Shown here piece by piece: positions 54,838 through 63,544 of a stretch of 64,000 nucleotides of DNA; positions within the stretch are counted from its first letter, which is position 1; each line of letters starts with the position of its first letter. The position numbers and the translations under genes were made by a program. The notes beneath the pieces were generated by a model. That model made no database searches and was not told the origin of the DNA. It was given only the letters and a program-made list of their open reading frames with translations. This DNA comes from Cyclobacteriaceae bacterium. GTDB lineage: Bacteria > Bacteroidota > Bacteroidia > Cytophagales > Cyclobacteriaceae. The stretch covers positions 412,253-476,252 of the forward strand of contig JANQSI010000001.1 of assembly GCA_028284125.1 (NCBI GenBank), written 5' to 3'.

Positions 54838-54993
54838 ATGAGTAATCGAAAGAGAATATTGGTTTTAATAGCGGGGGTGATCACAGCCATCCTTCTTATC
54901 CTCTATTCTTATAAAGATCTAACTAAGACAGTCGGTTTTTTCGAAACAAAAAAGCCAGCAACTAATGTACCGGCCTTTTCAATATCTAAGTAA
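54838..54993 (+). CDS. 51-aa single-pass membrane protein (small ORF)
   Basis: ATG-TAA frame: a basic start (SNRKR), one hydrophobic helix (about residues 7-22), then a polar tail. No family is recognised. It follows the DUF547 gene by 45 bases on the same strand. A minus-strand terminator overlaps its 3' half (54948-54979), which weakens the case, and the hairpin just before its ATG would hide any ribosome site. Treat as uncertain. Confidence 0.45.
   Translation: MSNRKRILVLIAGVITAILLILYSYKDLTKTVGFFETKKPATNVPAFSISK
54948..54979 (-). terminator. Terminator for the minus-strand barrel gene
   Basis: Minus strand reads AAAAGGCCGG, 11-base loop, CTGGCTTTTTT (two G-U pairs), with six T. It lies 23 bases past the stop of the barrel gene at 55002. 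Confidence 0.8.
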
Positions 54994-55001
54994 TTAGATT
55001 A

Positions 55002-55559
55002 TTATTTTCCTAGCTTAAACAAGCTGTAACCTATAGAAACTTGGAAAGTCCTATTTCTTACTTCTGTACCTCCAGAAAGATTGTTAATATCACTAATTCC
55101 TAGCACATATCTTACATTCGCTTGAAGTCCAAATGGAGCATCCCAGCCTAATCCAACAGCGGCACTCAAATCAGAGTTCTTGAAAGAATCTTTCAAATCC
55201 GTGCCATCCTCATCTTCAGCGTTTGTAAGTATTCCAAATTGAGGTCCGACTTGGAAATTTAGCCCAGCGGGCAAATACAGCTTGACCATGACAGGAACAT
55301 TTACATAACTGAAATCAATTTCACTTCCACCAGCAAATTCGCTTCCTTGCTGGGAAATCAATACCTCTGGTTGAATACCTATATTGGCAATTTTAACAAG
55401 ACCATAAACCCCACCATGTAATGAGGTAATCGATTCAGCATCATCTACGTTTGTGTTTGCAAAGTTTGCTCCAGCCTTCAATCCAATCTCAAGTTTTGCC
55501 TGACTATAGCCGATCAATGAGATAACAAGTAGTGATAAAGTAAGTATCGTCTTTTTCAT
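55002..55559 (-). CDS. Small outer-membrane beta-barrel (porin family)
   Basis: 185 residues from the start chosen, where a Sec signal begins (KKTILTLSLLVISLIGYSQ); an ATG 16 codons earlier (55607) would add polar residues before it. The barrel pattern shows in LEIGLKAGANFANT, LHGGVYGLVKI, VPVMVKLYLPAG, AVGLGWDAPFGLQANVRYVLG and the closing strand NRTFQVSIGYSLFKL. PF13568-like porin family. Structural or unknown role. Confidence 0.87.
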   Translation of the reverse strand: MKKTILTLSLLVISLIGYSQAKLEIGLKAGANFANTNVDDAESITSLHGGVYGLVKIANIGIQPEVLISQQGSEFAGGSEIDFSYVNVPVMVKLYLPAGLNFQVGPQFGILTNAEDEDGTDLKDSFKNSDLSAAVGLGWDAPFGLQANVRYVLGISDINNLSGGTEVRNRTFQVSIGYSLFKLGK

Positions 55560-55607
55560 AATTAAGTATTTGTTATTGTAATAAGGAATTATTTTATACG
55601 GATACAC

Positions 55608-55743
55608 CTAAAAGATGTCCATGTTTTTAGTGGATTAGTGGATTAGTTAATTAGTAGATTAGAATTAGTTGAATGGTGTAACAAAAAAAGAAGTATACCT
55701 GATCAACTATTTAACTAATCAACCAGTCAACCAATTACCTAAC
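55608..55743. repeat. Degenerate GATTAGT / ACTAATC repeats in the nqrE-barrel gap
   Basis: Imperfect tandem units such as GGATTAGT at 55632-55660 and the matching TTAACTAATC at 55711-55720; GATTAGTTAA (55641-55650) is the exact reverse complement of TTAACTAATC. A hairpin or bidirectional terminator is possible; a T-rich run follows on the minus strand. Confidence 0.5.
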
Positions 55744-56355
55744 TCAAAGGGCAATTCCGATGAATGATTTGAAAGCGAGTCCCATCAAACCAGTGATGAT
55801 CATCGTGATTCCAAGACCTTTTAGACCATCTGGAACGTTGGAATACTTCAACCTTTCTCTAATAGCCGCTAGAGCAACAATAGCCATAAAAAACCCTGTA
55901 CCAGATCCAAAGCCAAAAGCAGTCGCTTCAACTACCGTATAATCTCTTTGCACCATGAATAACGAAGATCCAAGAATTGCACAGTTTACAGCTATCAATG
56001 GAAGGAAAATTCCTAATGATCCGTAAAGTGCTGGAGAAAACTTCTCAATCACCATTTCTACAAGCTGAACCATCGCAGCAATAACTGCAATGAAAATGAT
56101 GAATTGAAGGAAGGTAAGATCAACAGAAGCAAAGTCTGCACCCATCCACGCCATTGCGCCTTCTTTCAATACTTTTTCCTGAATCACCCAGTTAAGAGGA
56201 ACAGTGATTGTCAATACAAATATTACAGCTGCACCTAATCCAAGCGCAGTTTTTACCTTTTTAGAAACGGCCAAAAAAGAGCACATGCCTAAGAAGTAGG
56301 CAAAGACCATGTTGTCTATGAAGATACTCTTTATCGCAATGTTTAATGCTTCCAT
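55744..56355 (-). CDS. nqrE: Na+-translocating NADH:quinone reductase subunit E
   Basis: 203 residues, six transmembrane helices. Conserved stretches [27 protein letters not shown] (with the cluster Cys), [32 protein letters not shown] and [19 protein letters not shown]. With NqrD it binds an iron centre between the subunits and forms the ion channel. Last gene of the visible nqr run; the expected nqrF does not follow. Confidence 0.96.
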   Translation of the reverse strand: MEALNIAIKSIFIDNMVFAYFLGMCSFLAVSKKVKTALGLGAAVIFVLTITVPLNWVIQEKVLKEGAMAWMGADFASVDLTFLQFIIFIAVIAAMVQLVEMVIEKFSPALYGSLGIFLPLIAVNCAILGSSLFMVQRDYTVVEATAFGFGSGTGFFMAIVALAAIRERLKYSNVPDGLKGLGITMIITGLMGLAFKSFIGIAL

Positions 56356-56358
56356 ATC

Positions 56359-57042
56359 CTAGTGTTCTACGTAACCGTTTTTAGTTCGCTGTATCCAGAT
56401 AATAATTCCCAAAATCATGAATGCCCCGATTGAGTCTACCATCAACCCATTCGTTTGAAGTGTGACTCCAAGCATATTCCCAATCGGCTCGTAGATCTCA
56501 ACATTGAGGATAGATCCAGATCCGAACAATTCTCTGAAGAAAGCAACCGCCAAAATGATCCAGGCATAACCAAAGCCACTTCCAAACCCATCCAATAGTG
56601 AATCATATGGTTTATTTGCCATGGCAAATGCCTCCAATCGTCCCATTACTATACAATTTGTGATGATCAAGCCCACATAAGCTCCCAATATCTTATACAT
56701 ATCGTAGCTGTATGCTTTTAGAAATTCACTTACTAGTGTTACTAGTGTTGCGATGATTGCCAACTGAACAATGATTCGGATCCTTGCAGGTATTGAATTA
56801 CGAATCAAGGAAACAATCAAATTCGAGAAAACGATCACAAAAACCACTGCCAAAGACATAATGATTGTCGGCTTGATTTGAACTGTAACCGCCAATGCTG
56901 AACAAATCCCTAACACCTGCACGGTGATCGGATTGTCTTCATTCAAGGGGTCAGCAACAATTCGTTTTCTTCTCTTCGATAAAAGGGCTTCTGCCGGTTC
57001 TTTTACTACTTCTATTGGAGCTTCTGCTACATCCGTGCTCAT
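56359..57042 (-). CDS. nqrD: Na+-translocating NADH:quinone reductase subunit D
   Basis: 227 residues, six helices. The conserved part NPITVQVLGICSALAVTVQIKPTIIMSLAVV and the block YVGLIITNCIVMGRLEAFAM matches NqrD/NqrE type proteins with the paired Cys; DGFGSGFGYAWIILAVAFFRE follows. The N-terminal 35 residues are a hydrophilic extension (KEPAEALLSKRRKR). Three-base gap to nqrE. Confidence 0.96.
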   Translation of the reverse strand: MSTDVAEAPIEVVKEPAEALLSKRRKRIVADPLNEDNPITVQVLGICSALAVTVQIKPTIIMSLAVVFVIVFSNLIVSLIRNSIPARIRIIVQLAIIATLVTLVSEFLKAYSYDMYKILGAYVGLIITNCIVMGRLEAFAMANKPYDSLLDGFGSGFGYAWIILAVAFFRELFGSGSILNVEIYEPIGNMLGVTLQTNGLMVDSIGAFMILGIIIWIQRTKNGYVEH

Positions 57043-57046
57043 ATTA

Positions 57047-57784
57047 CTAGCTTTTTTGGGATTTTACTTTTTCAATGTACGCTGAATAGCATTCTAGGTA
57101 ATGCTGTAACATGACGTTCACACCTTTGGTTGTCATGGTAGCACCTGAAAGGCCATCCACTTCATAATCAGTAAGTCCGGTATTTCCTTCTCCTTTTACC
57201 ACGTATACACTCACCAGATTATCATTCTGATCATAAATCTTTTTTCCTACAAATCGAGCTTGAACTGCGGGTTCGGTTAGTCTTGCTCCCAGCCCGGGAG
57301 TTTCACTTTTGTGGTCAAATGCAATTCCTTTAATTGTATTCAAATCTTCTCCAAACGCTACATAGCTTGAGATCCAATCCCAGAGGCCTGCTCCGAAGGT
57401 TGGGAAGATGTATGCCTCAACCTGACCATTTTCAATGAACATGAAAACTGGATAGGCCCGATCTTTTGCATCCATTTTTGAATTCTTCTGAATGTTTACA
57501 TTTTCAGCTACATAAGGATTTCCTTTGGGATCTGTTGTCAACTCGTTCCCTTCAAGGTCAACTACCAGTGATTTTACCTTTTCGTTATAAATCCTCAATA
57601 TTTCATTGGGATCTTCGATGTTAGAGATATCCATCACAGCGCCAAGAATCTTCTTCTTGGTATCAAGTTCAACCTGCTTATCCTGTAAAGGCTTTAGCAC
57701 CACAGAGGTCAGGGAGAGTGCCCCGCCTAAAATGACGGTGAGTGTGATGGCAAAAATGATGATGTATGAATTAGACCGTTGCAC
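57047..57784 (-). CDS. nqrC: Na+-translocating NADH:quinone reductase subunit C
   Basis: 245 residues. One N-terminal helix (YIIIFAITLTVILGGALSL) and a periplasmic FMN domain; flavin is covalently linked to the last Thr of SGAT in VDGLSGATMTTKGV. The start overlaps nqrB by 14 bases; the gap to nqrD is four bases. Confidence 0.96.
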   Translation of the reverse strand: MQRSNSYIIIFAITLTVILGGALSLTSVVLKPLQDKQVELDTKKKILGAVMDISNIEDPNEILRIYNEKVKSLVVDLEGNELTTDPKGNPYVAENVNIQKNSKMDAKDRAYPVFMFIENGQVEAYIFPTFGAGLWDWISSYVAFGEDLNTIKGIAFDHKSETPGLGARLTEPAVQARFVGKKIYDQNDNLVSVYVVKGEGNTGLTDYEVDGLSGATMTTKGVNVMLQHYLECYSAYIEKVKSQKS

Positions 57785-58961
57785 GTTTTAATCTTCGTTT
57801 TTTGTTTGCTTCAACAACGTAAAAATCAATCAGAGGAGCGAAAACATTCATGAAAAGAATTGCTAGCATAATGCCTTCCGGATATGCCGGATTCACAACT
57901 CTGATCAACACTGTTAAAACTCCAATTAAGAAACCATAAATCCACTTTCCTAGTTCGGTGTGAGCCGCAGAAACTGGATCGGTTGCCATAAATACTGCTC
58001 CAAAAGCAAGTCCTCCAATTACCAGGTGGTAATGTGCTGGCATTTGCAAGAAGCTATTTCCACCAGTAAGGTTGAATAAACTTCCCATAGCAAAAGCACC
58101 AATAAATACACTCACAATAATTTTCCAACTCCCAACTCCGGTGGCTATCAAAATGAATGCACCAATCAAGCACATAAGGGTTGATGTCTCACCAATACTT
58201 CCGGGGATGATTCCAATGAACATGTTCCAGAAATCGAACATTCCTGCTGCCCAATGTCCTGCAACAAGTTGTGACATTTCTGTGTTGTTAGCAGCAGCTT
58301 CAGCTCCGTAAGCCAAAATTGTCGCCCCAGAAAATCCATCTACTGGAGTAGCATCTCCCAAATAGGTCCAGACATCACCGGAAATTTGGGATGGATATGC
58401 AAAGTATAAGAATGCCCTGGCTAAAAGTGCGACATTGAGAATGTTCATTCCCGTTCCGCCAAATACTTCCTTTCCAATGATTACTGCAAAAATAGTAGCC
58501 ATTCCTACTTGCCATAGCGGGATGGTTGGTGGCATTACAAGAGGAATCAGAAGTCCTGAAACAAGGAATCCCTCTTCTACCGGATGCTGACGGATCACGC
58601 AAAATGTAAATTCAGTAAGCAACCCAGCACCATATGACACAATAATGATTGGGACAGTTCTTAGGGCTCCAATAATAAACTTGTCAAGAAGGCTGGCTTC
58701 AACCCCAGTAGCTATGTAGTGTTGATGTCCAACATTCCACATACCGAAAATGAGGCAAGGAATCATAGCGATAATGACCGTGAACATCATTCGCTTGAGA
58801 TCATTTCCGTCTTTTATTTGGGCTCCTTTTTTGCCAGTTACAAGGTCAGGTGCAAAAAATATGGTTCTATGACCTTCATAGATTGGATGAAACTTCTCCC
58901 ACTTCCCTCCTTTTTCAAAGTGATGCTTTATCGAATCGAATTTATTCTGCAAAAACTTCAT
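57771..58961 (-). CDS. nqrB: Na+-translocating NADH:quinone reductase subunit B
   Basis: 396 residues, about ten helices. The main quinone-site and covalent FMN subunit; the FMN Thr lies in DGFSGATILAYG. Other blocks: GKEVFGGTGMNILNVALLARAFLYFAYP and PHYHLVIGGLAFGAVFMATDPVSAAHT (here starting PAHYHLV). Eight bases after nqrA. Confidence 0.96.
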   Translation of the reverse strand: MKFLQNKFDSIKHHFEKGGKWEKFHPIYEGHRTIFFAPDLVTGKKGAQIKDGNDLKRMMFTVIIAMIPCLIFGMWNVGHQHYIATGVEASLLDKFIIGALRTVPIIIVSYGAGLLTEFTFCVIRQHPVEEGFLVSGLLIPLVMPPTIPLWQVGMATIFAVIIGKEVFGGTGMNILNVALLARAFLYFAYPSQISGDVWTYLGDATPVDGFSGATILAYGAEAAANNTEMSQLVAGHWAAGMFDFWNMFIGIIPGSIGETSTLMCLIGAFILIATGVGSWKIIVSVFIGAFAMGSLFNLTGGNSFLQMPAHYHLVIGGLAFGAVFMATDPVSAAHTELGKWIYGFLIGVLTVLIRVVNPAYPEGIMLAILFMNVFAPLIDFYVVEANKKRRLKRATV

Positions 58962-58969
58962 TGCGATGA

Positions 58970-60337
58970 TTAACCGTGTTTAATAAGTTGAATTCCTTCT
59001 CTCAAAATCTCCTGTAAATTATGCTTAGATACATCTATGAATTCACACAAAGCCACATCCTCTTCTACCAATTCATAAATCCCCAATGCTTCCATATCAT
59101 CATAATCTTCCGCAAGAATTGCCTTGAACAAGTAGTTGGGAAGAACGTCCATTGGTAGCACTTGCTCGAAAGCTCCTGTCATCACGAAGTTTCTGTGCTC
59201 GCCATGTTGGTTGGTATCAAGGACGAATTCTTTTTTGCCCCCACCAATGTAAGAGAGCAAACCGAATGCTTTATGAAAGCTTAATTTTTTGGTACTTGGT
59301 GTTATCCATCCAAACAACTCTTCATATTTCCCTTCAGGAATAATCGTAATTTGCTGATGATAAAATCCCATGTACCCATCCTCACCTACTCCTTCACCAG
59401 TAAGAACATTGCCTGAAACGAATCTATTGTCACCTTCTTTAACATTTCCCGCAACAAGTTTATTTAGACATGCTCCTGCGTACGTTTTCACATAAGATGG
59501 ATTCTCAACTTGAGATCCAGTAATTGCAACTAGCCTTGATGTATCGTAAATGCCATCAAGTAAGAGCCTACCAATTTCGATTACTCCTTGAGCAGAAACA
59601 GTCCAAATAATGTCTCCTTTGTTTATCGGATCAATGTGATGAATTTGGACACCCACATTTCCGGCAGGGTGAGAACCAGATATTTTGTTGTGCTGAACAT
59701 TCTCCGTTTTAGCGAAAAGCTGAGGAATCTCCGCGTTAAGATCTGTGTTCAGATGAATCTTGCCTGAAGTGAATTTCTTTAGGATATTTATTCCGGCCTG
59801 GAACTGCTGTTCACATCCTTCAAAAGCGAAACCATAATCTGGTGCTAAAGGATGAGAATCGAATGCCGAAATGAAAATTGCTTTTGGGGTGTCTTCCGGG
59901 TTCGCTACACAACCATAAGGTCGCTGAATAATGTTTGGCCAAACACCTCCTTTTATCATAATTGATTGAAGCTGTGCCCGATCAAGATTGGTGATATCTG
60001 AACTGGAATGTGAGGTGGATTTTTCGAATTCGATTTCTTTATCAGCTAGAATTCGGATCTCCATCACCTTTCTCTTCTCTCCTCTTTTTATCTCAGCTAT
60101 TTCCCCACTTACTGGTGAGCAAAAAAGCACGTCTTCCATTGTTTTTTCGAAGAAAATAGGAGTTCCAGCCTTTACGCTATCTCCTTCATTGACTAGCATT
60201 TTAGCCATTGTCAGGTGATTAAATTCGGCCGGTTTTAGTGCAAAAGTTTCCGGTTGTTCCGTCTCTGAGATTTTGTTTTCTGCCTTTCCGGCTAGGTTTA
60301 TATTAAACCCTTTATTCAGCTTTATTGTCTGAGACAT
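58970..60337 (-). CDS. nqrA: Na+-translocating NADH:quinone reductase subunit A
   Basis: 455 residues. Cytosolic subunit with a biotin-lipoyl-like start (KLNKGFNINLAGKAE), RPYGCVANPEDTPKAIFISAFDSHPLAPD, HPAGNVGVQIHHIDPINKGDIIWTV and GAFEQVLPMDVLPNYL. First gene of the run nqrABCDE, all close or overlapping, so one operon. Its upstream region (60338-60478) has no clear -7 element. Confidence 0.96.
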   Translation of the reverse strand: MSQTIKLNKGFNINLAGKAENKISETEQPETFALKPAEFNHLTMAKMLVNEGDSVKAGTPIFFEKTMEDVLFCSPVSGEIAEIKRGEKRKVMEIRILADKEIEFEKSTSHSSSDITNLDRAQLQSIMIKGGVWPNIIQRPYGCVANPEDTPKAIFISAFDSHPLAPDYGFAFEGCEQQFQAGINILKKFTSGKIHLNTDLNAEIPQLFAKTENVQHNKISGSHPAGNVGVQIHHIDPINKGDIIWTVSAQGVIEIGRLLLDGIYDTSRLVAITGSQVENPSYVKTYAGACLNKLVAGNVKEGDNRFVSGNVLTGEGVGEDGYMGFYHQQITIIPEGKYEELFGWITPSTKKLSFHKAFGLLSYIGGGKKEFVLDTNQHGEHRNFVMTGAFEQVLPMDVLPNYLFKAILAEDYDDMEALGIYELVEEDVALCEFIDVSKHNLQEILREGIQLIKHG

Positions 60338-60478
60338 GTCTATAACTTGGCGAATCCTCTAAAATCGTTGGCAAACTTAACAATAACGGCCCTAACCTGA
60401 TAGCGATTGATCATAAAAAAGAAGGGTTTTTGATGACTGGTTTCATACAAATTTTCAATCCATGTAATCCTACAAAAA

Positions 60479-61372
60479 TCAACCATTTTCCAGTTCTAAT
60501 TCGTGGCTTTTTATAAAATCTGAGACCTGCTCCATTAGCCAGTTTGGAGTCGAAGTTGCACCGCATATTCCGATCGAATCTTCAGGTTGCAACCAAGACA
60601 AATCCAGGTCTCTTTCGCTTTCAATGAAATAGCTTCTCGGATTGAAATTCAGGCAGACATTAAAGAGCGCTTTGCCGTTTGAACTCTTTTTTCCAGCAAC
60701 AAATAATATCACGTCATGCTTCTGTGCAAAATTTTCCATGTTGGGTTCACGATTGGAAACCTGACGGCAAATGCTGTCGTGTGCGCTGAACTCAGTCAAT
60801 GGAATGGAACCTTCCTTCACTACTCGTTCCTCAATGATAGATTTCAATTCATAAAAGCCTTTCGTGCTTTTTGTGGTTTGACTAAACAAAGTGATCGGTC
60901 TGGAAAAATCTATCTTGTCCAGATCTTCCTCGTGCATGATTACGATGGCGTTGTTATGGGTCTGTCCCGTTAGGCCCGTGACTTCTGCATGTCCATGCTT
61001 CCCATAAATGACCAATTGGCCATTATTTCTAACTGCCATATCATAGGCTAGTTTTACGCGATTCTGAAGTTTAAGAACCACTGGACATGAAGCGTCAATA
61101 AGTTCTATGTTATTCTCAATTGCAGTTTGATAAGTTTCAGGTGGTTCACCGTGAGCTCGGATCAACACTTTGCAGTCTTTAAGATCTTTCAGGTCTTCAT
61201 GAGAAATGATTCTAAGGCCTTTTTCGTGAAGCCGCTCAACTTCCATTGTGTTGTGAACAATATCGCCAAGGCAGTAGAGTTCCTTTCCCTCCATCATCTC
61301 ATCTTCCGCCATTTGAATGGCGAACTCTACTCCAAAACAGTAGCCTGATTTTTCGTCTATCTCAATTTTCAT
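60479..61372 (-). CDS. ispH: 4-Hydroxy-3-methylbut-2-enyl diphosphate reductase
   Basis: 297 residues. Last step of the MEP isoprenoid pathway, [4Fe-4S] enzyme. Cluster Cys in SGYCFGVEFAI, ASCPVVLKLQNRV and the third in DSICRQVSNRE; HGHAEVTGLTGQ and GICGATSTPNW are typical. Overlaps cmk by 11 bases. Fourth gene of the fabD operon. Confidence 0.96.
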   Translation of the reverse strand: MKIEIDEKSGYCFGVEFAIQMAEDEMMEGKELYCLGDIVHNTMEVERLHEKGLRIISHEDLKDLKDCKVLIRAHGEPPETYQTAIENNIELIDASCPVVLKLQNRVKLAYDMAVRNNGQLVIYGKHGHAEVTGLTGQTHNNAIVIMHEEDLDKIDFSRPITLFSQTTKSTKGFYELKSIIEERVVKEGSIPLTEFSAHDSICRQVSNREPNMENFAQKHDVILFVAGKKSSNGKALFNVCLNFNPRSYFIESERDLDLSWLQPEDSIGICGATSTPNWLMEQVSDFIKSHELELENG

Positions 61373-62027
61373 TGATTTTCTCCTTAGCTAAATCCAAAAT
61401 CTGATCAATCTGCTGCTCCAAAGTTATATTCGTCGTATCAATTTCAATGGCATCTTCTGCTTTAATCAACGGACTATCAGCTCTGTTAGAATCAATTCTA
61501 TCTCGCTCCAAAAGGTTCCCCATTATGCTCTCAATTGATTCATCAATTCCTTTTTCTAACAGTTCTTTTTGTCTTCTTTCAGCCCTGACCTCTATTGATG
61601 CCGTCATGAAAATTTTCAATTCTGCATCTGGAAACACTACGGTCCCAATATCTCTGCCGTCCATAACAATACCCTTACCTCTACCTATCAATTGCTGCTG
61701 ATGCACCATCTTTCTTCTAACAGCCGAGATCGCACTAACCGCACTCACATTCTCATTCACAGCCCTTGTGCGTATCTCTGTGTCAACATTATTCCCATTT
61801 AGTAAAATAGAGGAACCTTCAAATCCAATTTCGATTTCATTAAGATGCTCTTCGACTTTTACTAAATCTTCCACATTCACATGTTGATTTAGTAGGTGCA
61901 AAGTGACTGCTCTGTACATCGCACCACTATCAATAAATGTATAACCCAATTTAGCTGCTACTTGTTTGGCTGTAGAACTTTTCCCACAAGCCGAATATCC
62001 GTCGATTGCAATGACAATTCTCTTCAA
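61362..62027 (-). CDS. cmk: Cytidylate kinase
   Basis: 221 residues. Phosphorylates CMP and dCMP. P-loop IAIDGYSACGKSSTAK, FIDSGAMYRAVTL, DGRDIGTVVFPDAELKIFMTAS and ERDRIDSNRADSPL. The start codon is TTG at 62027, the only start that fits the P-loop; it lies one base after the stop of the small lipoprotein gene. Overlaps ispH. Confidence 0.96.
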   Translation of the reverse strand: MKRIVIAIDGYSACGKSSTAKQVAAKLGYTFIDSGAMYRAVTLHLLNQHVNVEDLVKVEEHLNEIEIGFEGSSILLNGNNVDTEIRTRAVNENVSAVSAISAVRRKMVHQQQLIGRGKGIVMDGRDIGTVVFPDAELKIFMTASIEVRAERRQKELLEKGIDESIESIMGNLLERDRIDSNRADSPLIKAEDAIEIDTTNITLEQQIDQILDLAKEKINEN

Positions 62028-62028
62028 G

Positions 62029-62181
62029 TCAGCAATCTTTTATTGGGCACGGGAGTGGTTTGCCTCGTTTAACCTTTTTCTTGTTCTTTTTGTAAGAGGG
62101 TGATGGGCCTTTTCTACACCCCTCAGAACCAATAAGGATCATGCCAAGAAAAAGGATGAATGTGATCTTTGAGATTCTCAT
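62029..62181 (-). CDS. 50-aa basic lipoprotein in the fabD-cmk operon
   Basis: ATG at 62181 overlapping the fabD stop (ATGA), TGA at 62029, one base before the cmk start. The first 22 residues form a signal ending GSEGC; the mature part is Lys/Arg-rich (SYKKNKKKVKRGK) and ends with PLPCPIKDC. The -3 residue (Ser) is not ideal for a lipobox. The pattern resembles the 57-aa lipoprotein at 13217. The overlaps with two conserved genes argue that it is translated. No known function. Confidence 0.72.
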   Translation of the reverse strand: MRISKITFILFLGMILIGSEGCRKGPSPSYKKNKKKVKRGKPLPCPIKDC

Positions 62182-63056
62182 GATATTCCGGAAACTTCCA
62201 TTTCTCTGTCTACCTTTTTCACCAAGCCTTGCAAAACCTTACCCGGCCCACATTCTACAAATTGGCTTGCTCCATCTGCAATCATGTTCTGAACAATTTG
62301 TGTCCATTTCACGGAAGAGGTTAGTTGAAGAACAAGGTTATTTTTAATAGTAGCAACATCAGAGTGTCCTTTGGCGTCTACGTTTTGGTACACTGGACAG
62401 CTTGGATTACCAAATTCAGTAGCTTCAATTGCTGCAGCCAACTCTTCTCTAGCAGGTTCCATTAGCGGAGAATGAAAGGCACCGCCCACAGGCAAAATCA
62501 GTGCACGTCTGGCTCCTGCTTCTGTGAGTTTTGCACAAGCATCATTTACAGCTTTCACTTCTCCGCTGATAACTAATTGTCCCGGACAGTTGTAATTGGC
62601 CGCAACAACAATTCCTTCCGTTTTTTCACAAATCTCCTCTACGACATTGTCATCAAGTCCCAAAACTGCTGCCATGGTGGACTCTTGAGCTTCACAGGCT
62701 TTTTGCATGGCCATCGCTCTTTTCGATACCAACGAAAGGCCATTTTCAAAGCTCAAACTTCCATTGGCCACCAATGCGGAAAACTCTCCCAAAGAATGAC
62801 CGGCAACCATGTCTGGTGCAAAATTTTCTGAAGTCAGAGCAGCAACTACACTGTGAATGAAAATTGCTGGTTGAGTTACTTTTGTTTGCTTCAATTCCTC
62901 ATCACTTCCAGAAAACATGATAGACTTTATATCAAAGCCGAGGATGTCATTTGCAGAATCAATGTATTCTTTGGCTGCCTGGAAATTGTCATAGAGATCT
63001 TTTCCCATTCCTGAAAACTGGGCTCCCTGGCCCGGGAAAACGTACGCTTTGCTCAT
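62178..63056 (-). CDS. fabD: Malonyl CoA-acyl carrier protein transacylase
   Basis: 292 residues. Loads malonate on ACP for fatty acid synthesis. Start YVFPGQGAQFSGMGKDLY, catalytic Ser in VAGHSLGEFSALVA, the second His in GGAFHSPLMEPA, end FVECGPGKVLQGLVKKV. First gene of the fabD / lipoprotein / cmk / ispH operon; a TATTTTTG -7 element lies about 57-64 bases upstream. Confidence 0.96.
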   Translation of the reverse strand: MSKAYVFPGQGAQFSGMGKDLYDNFQAAKEYIDSANDILGFDIKSIMFSGSDEELKQTKVTQPAIFIHSVVAALTSENFAPDMVAGHSLGEFSALVANGSLSFENGLSLVSKRAMAMQKACEAQESTMAAVLGLDDNVVEEICEKTEGIVVAANYNCPGQLVISGEVKAVNDACAKLTEAGARRALILPVGGAFHSPLMEPAREELAAAIEATEFGNPSCPVYQNVDAKGHSDVATIKNNLVLQLTSSVKWTQIVQNMIADGASQFVECGPGKVLQGLVKKVDREMEVSGIS

Positions 63057-63112
63057 AGGTTTAATTAGGTCTGTTTGAAATCGTACTAATGGACTTCAAA
63101 TGAATTATGATG

Positions 63113-63120
63113 CAAAAATA
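63113..63120 (-). promoter_or_regulatory. -7 element upstream of fabD
   Basis: TATTTTTG on the minus strand matches TAnnTTTG. A -33 TTG is roughly 15 bases further up, shorter than usual, so confidence is moderate. Confidence 0.35.
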
Positions 63121-63130
63121 TCAAATCAGT

Positions 63131-63544
63131 TCAATCAATGAACCGATCTTTTAATTCTGGAGTCGGGATCATGCATTGATCTTTTTTCCCGAACCACCTA
63201 TATCTGTTTTTGGCCACCAAATCATAGAAAAAATGTCGAATAAAGGCTGGAATGATCATAAAACCATATAGCAATGGCCAAAACCCTGATAAATGCCTGG
63301 CAATGGTTAACGCAGCTGTACTTTTCGTTTTTAGGTTTTCATCCAACAAAACGAGACTTGGAAGTTTCTCAGCATTAACATATTCTTCAGGCAGCACTTC
63401 AGAAGCATAGTTTCCCTGCAAGGAAGAAAATCTAAAGCGTTTCTCCTTATCTCTCTTGATAATAAAATTGACAGACGAGTTGCACAAATTGCAAACACCA
63501 TCAAAGAAAATAGTCGGGTGTGTTATCTGAGTATTTTTACCCAT
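63131..63544 (-). CDS. DCC-family (DUF393) thiol-disulfide oxidoreductase-like protein
   Basis: 137 residues. CxxC-type motif in IFFDGVCNLCNSSVNFIIKRD near the start, then FSSLQGNYASEVLP and AALTIARHLSGFWPL. Family DCC, thioredoxin-fold, with redox function predicted only from the motif. The start overlaps the end of the upstream surface-protein gene by 22 bases. Confidence 0.9.
   Translation of the reverse strand: MGKNTQITHPTIFFDGVCNLCNSSVNFIIKRDKEKRFRFSSLQGNYASEVLPEEYVNAEKLPSLVLLDENLKTKSTAALTIARHLSGFWPLLYGFMIIPAFIRHFFYDLVAKNRYRWFGKKDQCMIPTPELKDRFID

Noticed and set aside
60338..60478. Terminator between ispH and nqrA
   Set aside because: A T-rich run exists on the minus strand but no stem with at least six pairs could be drawn next to it.
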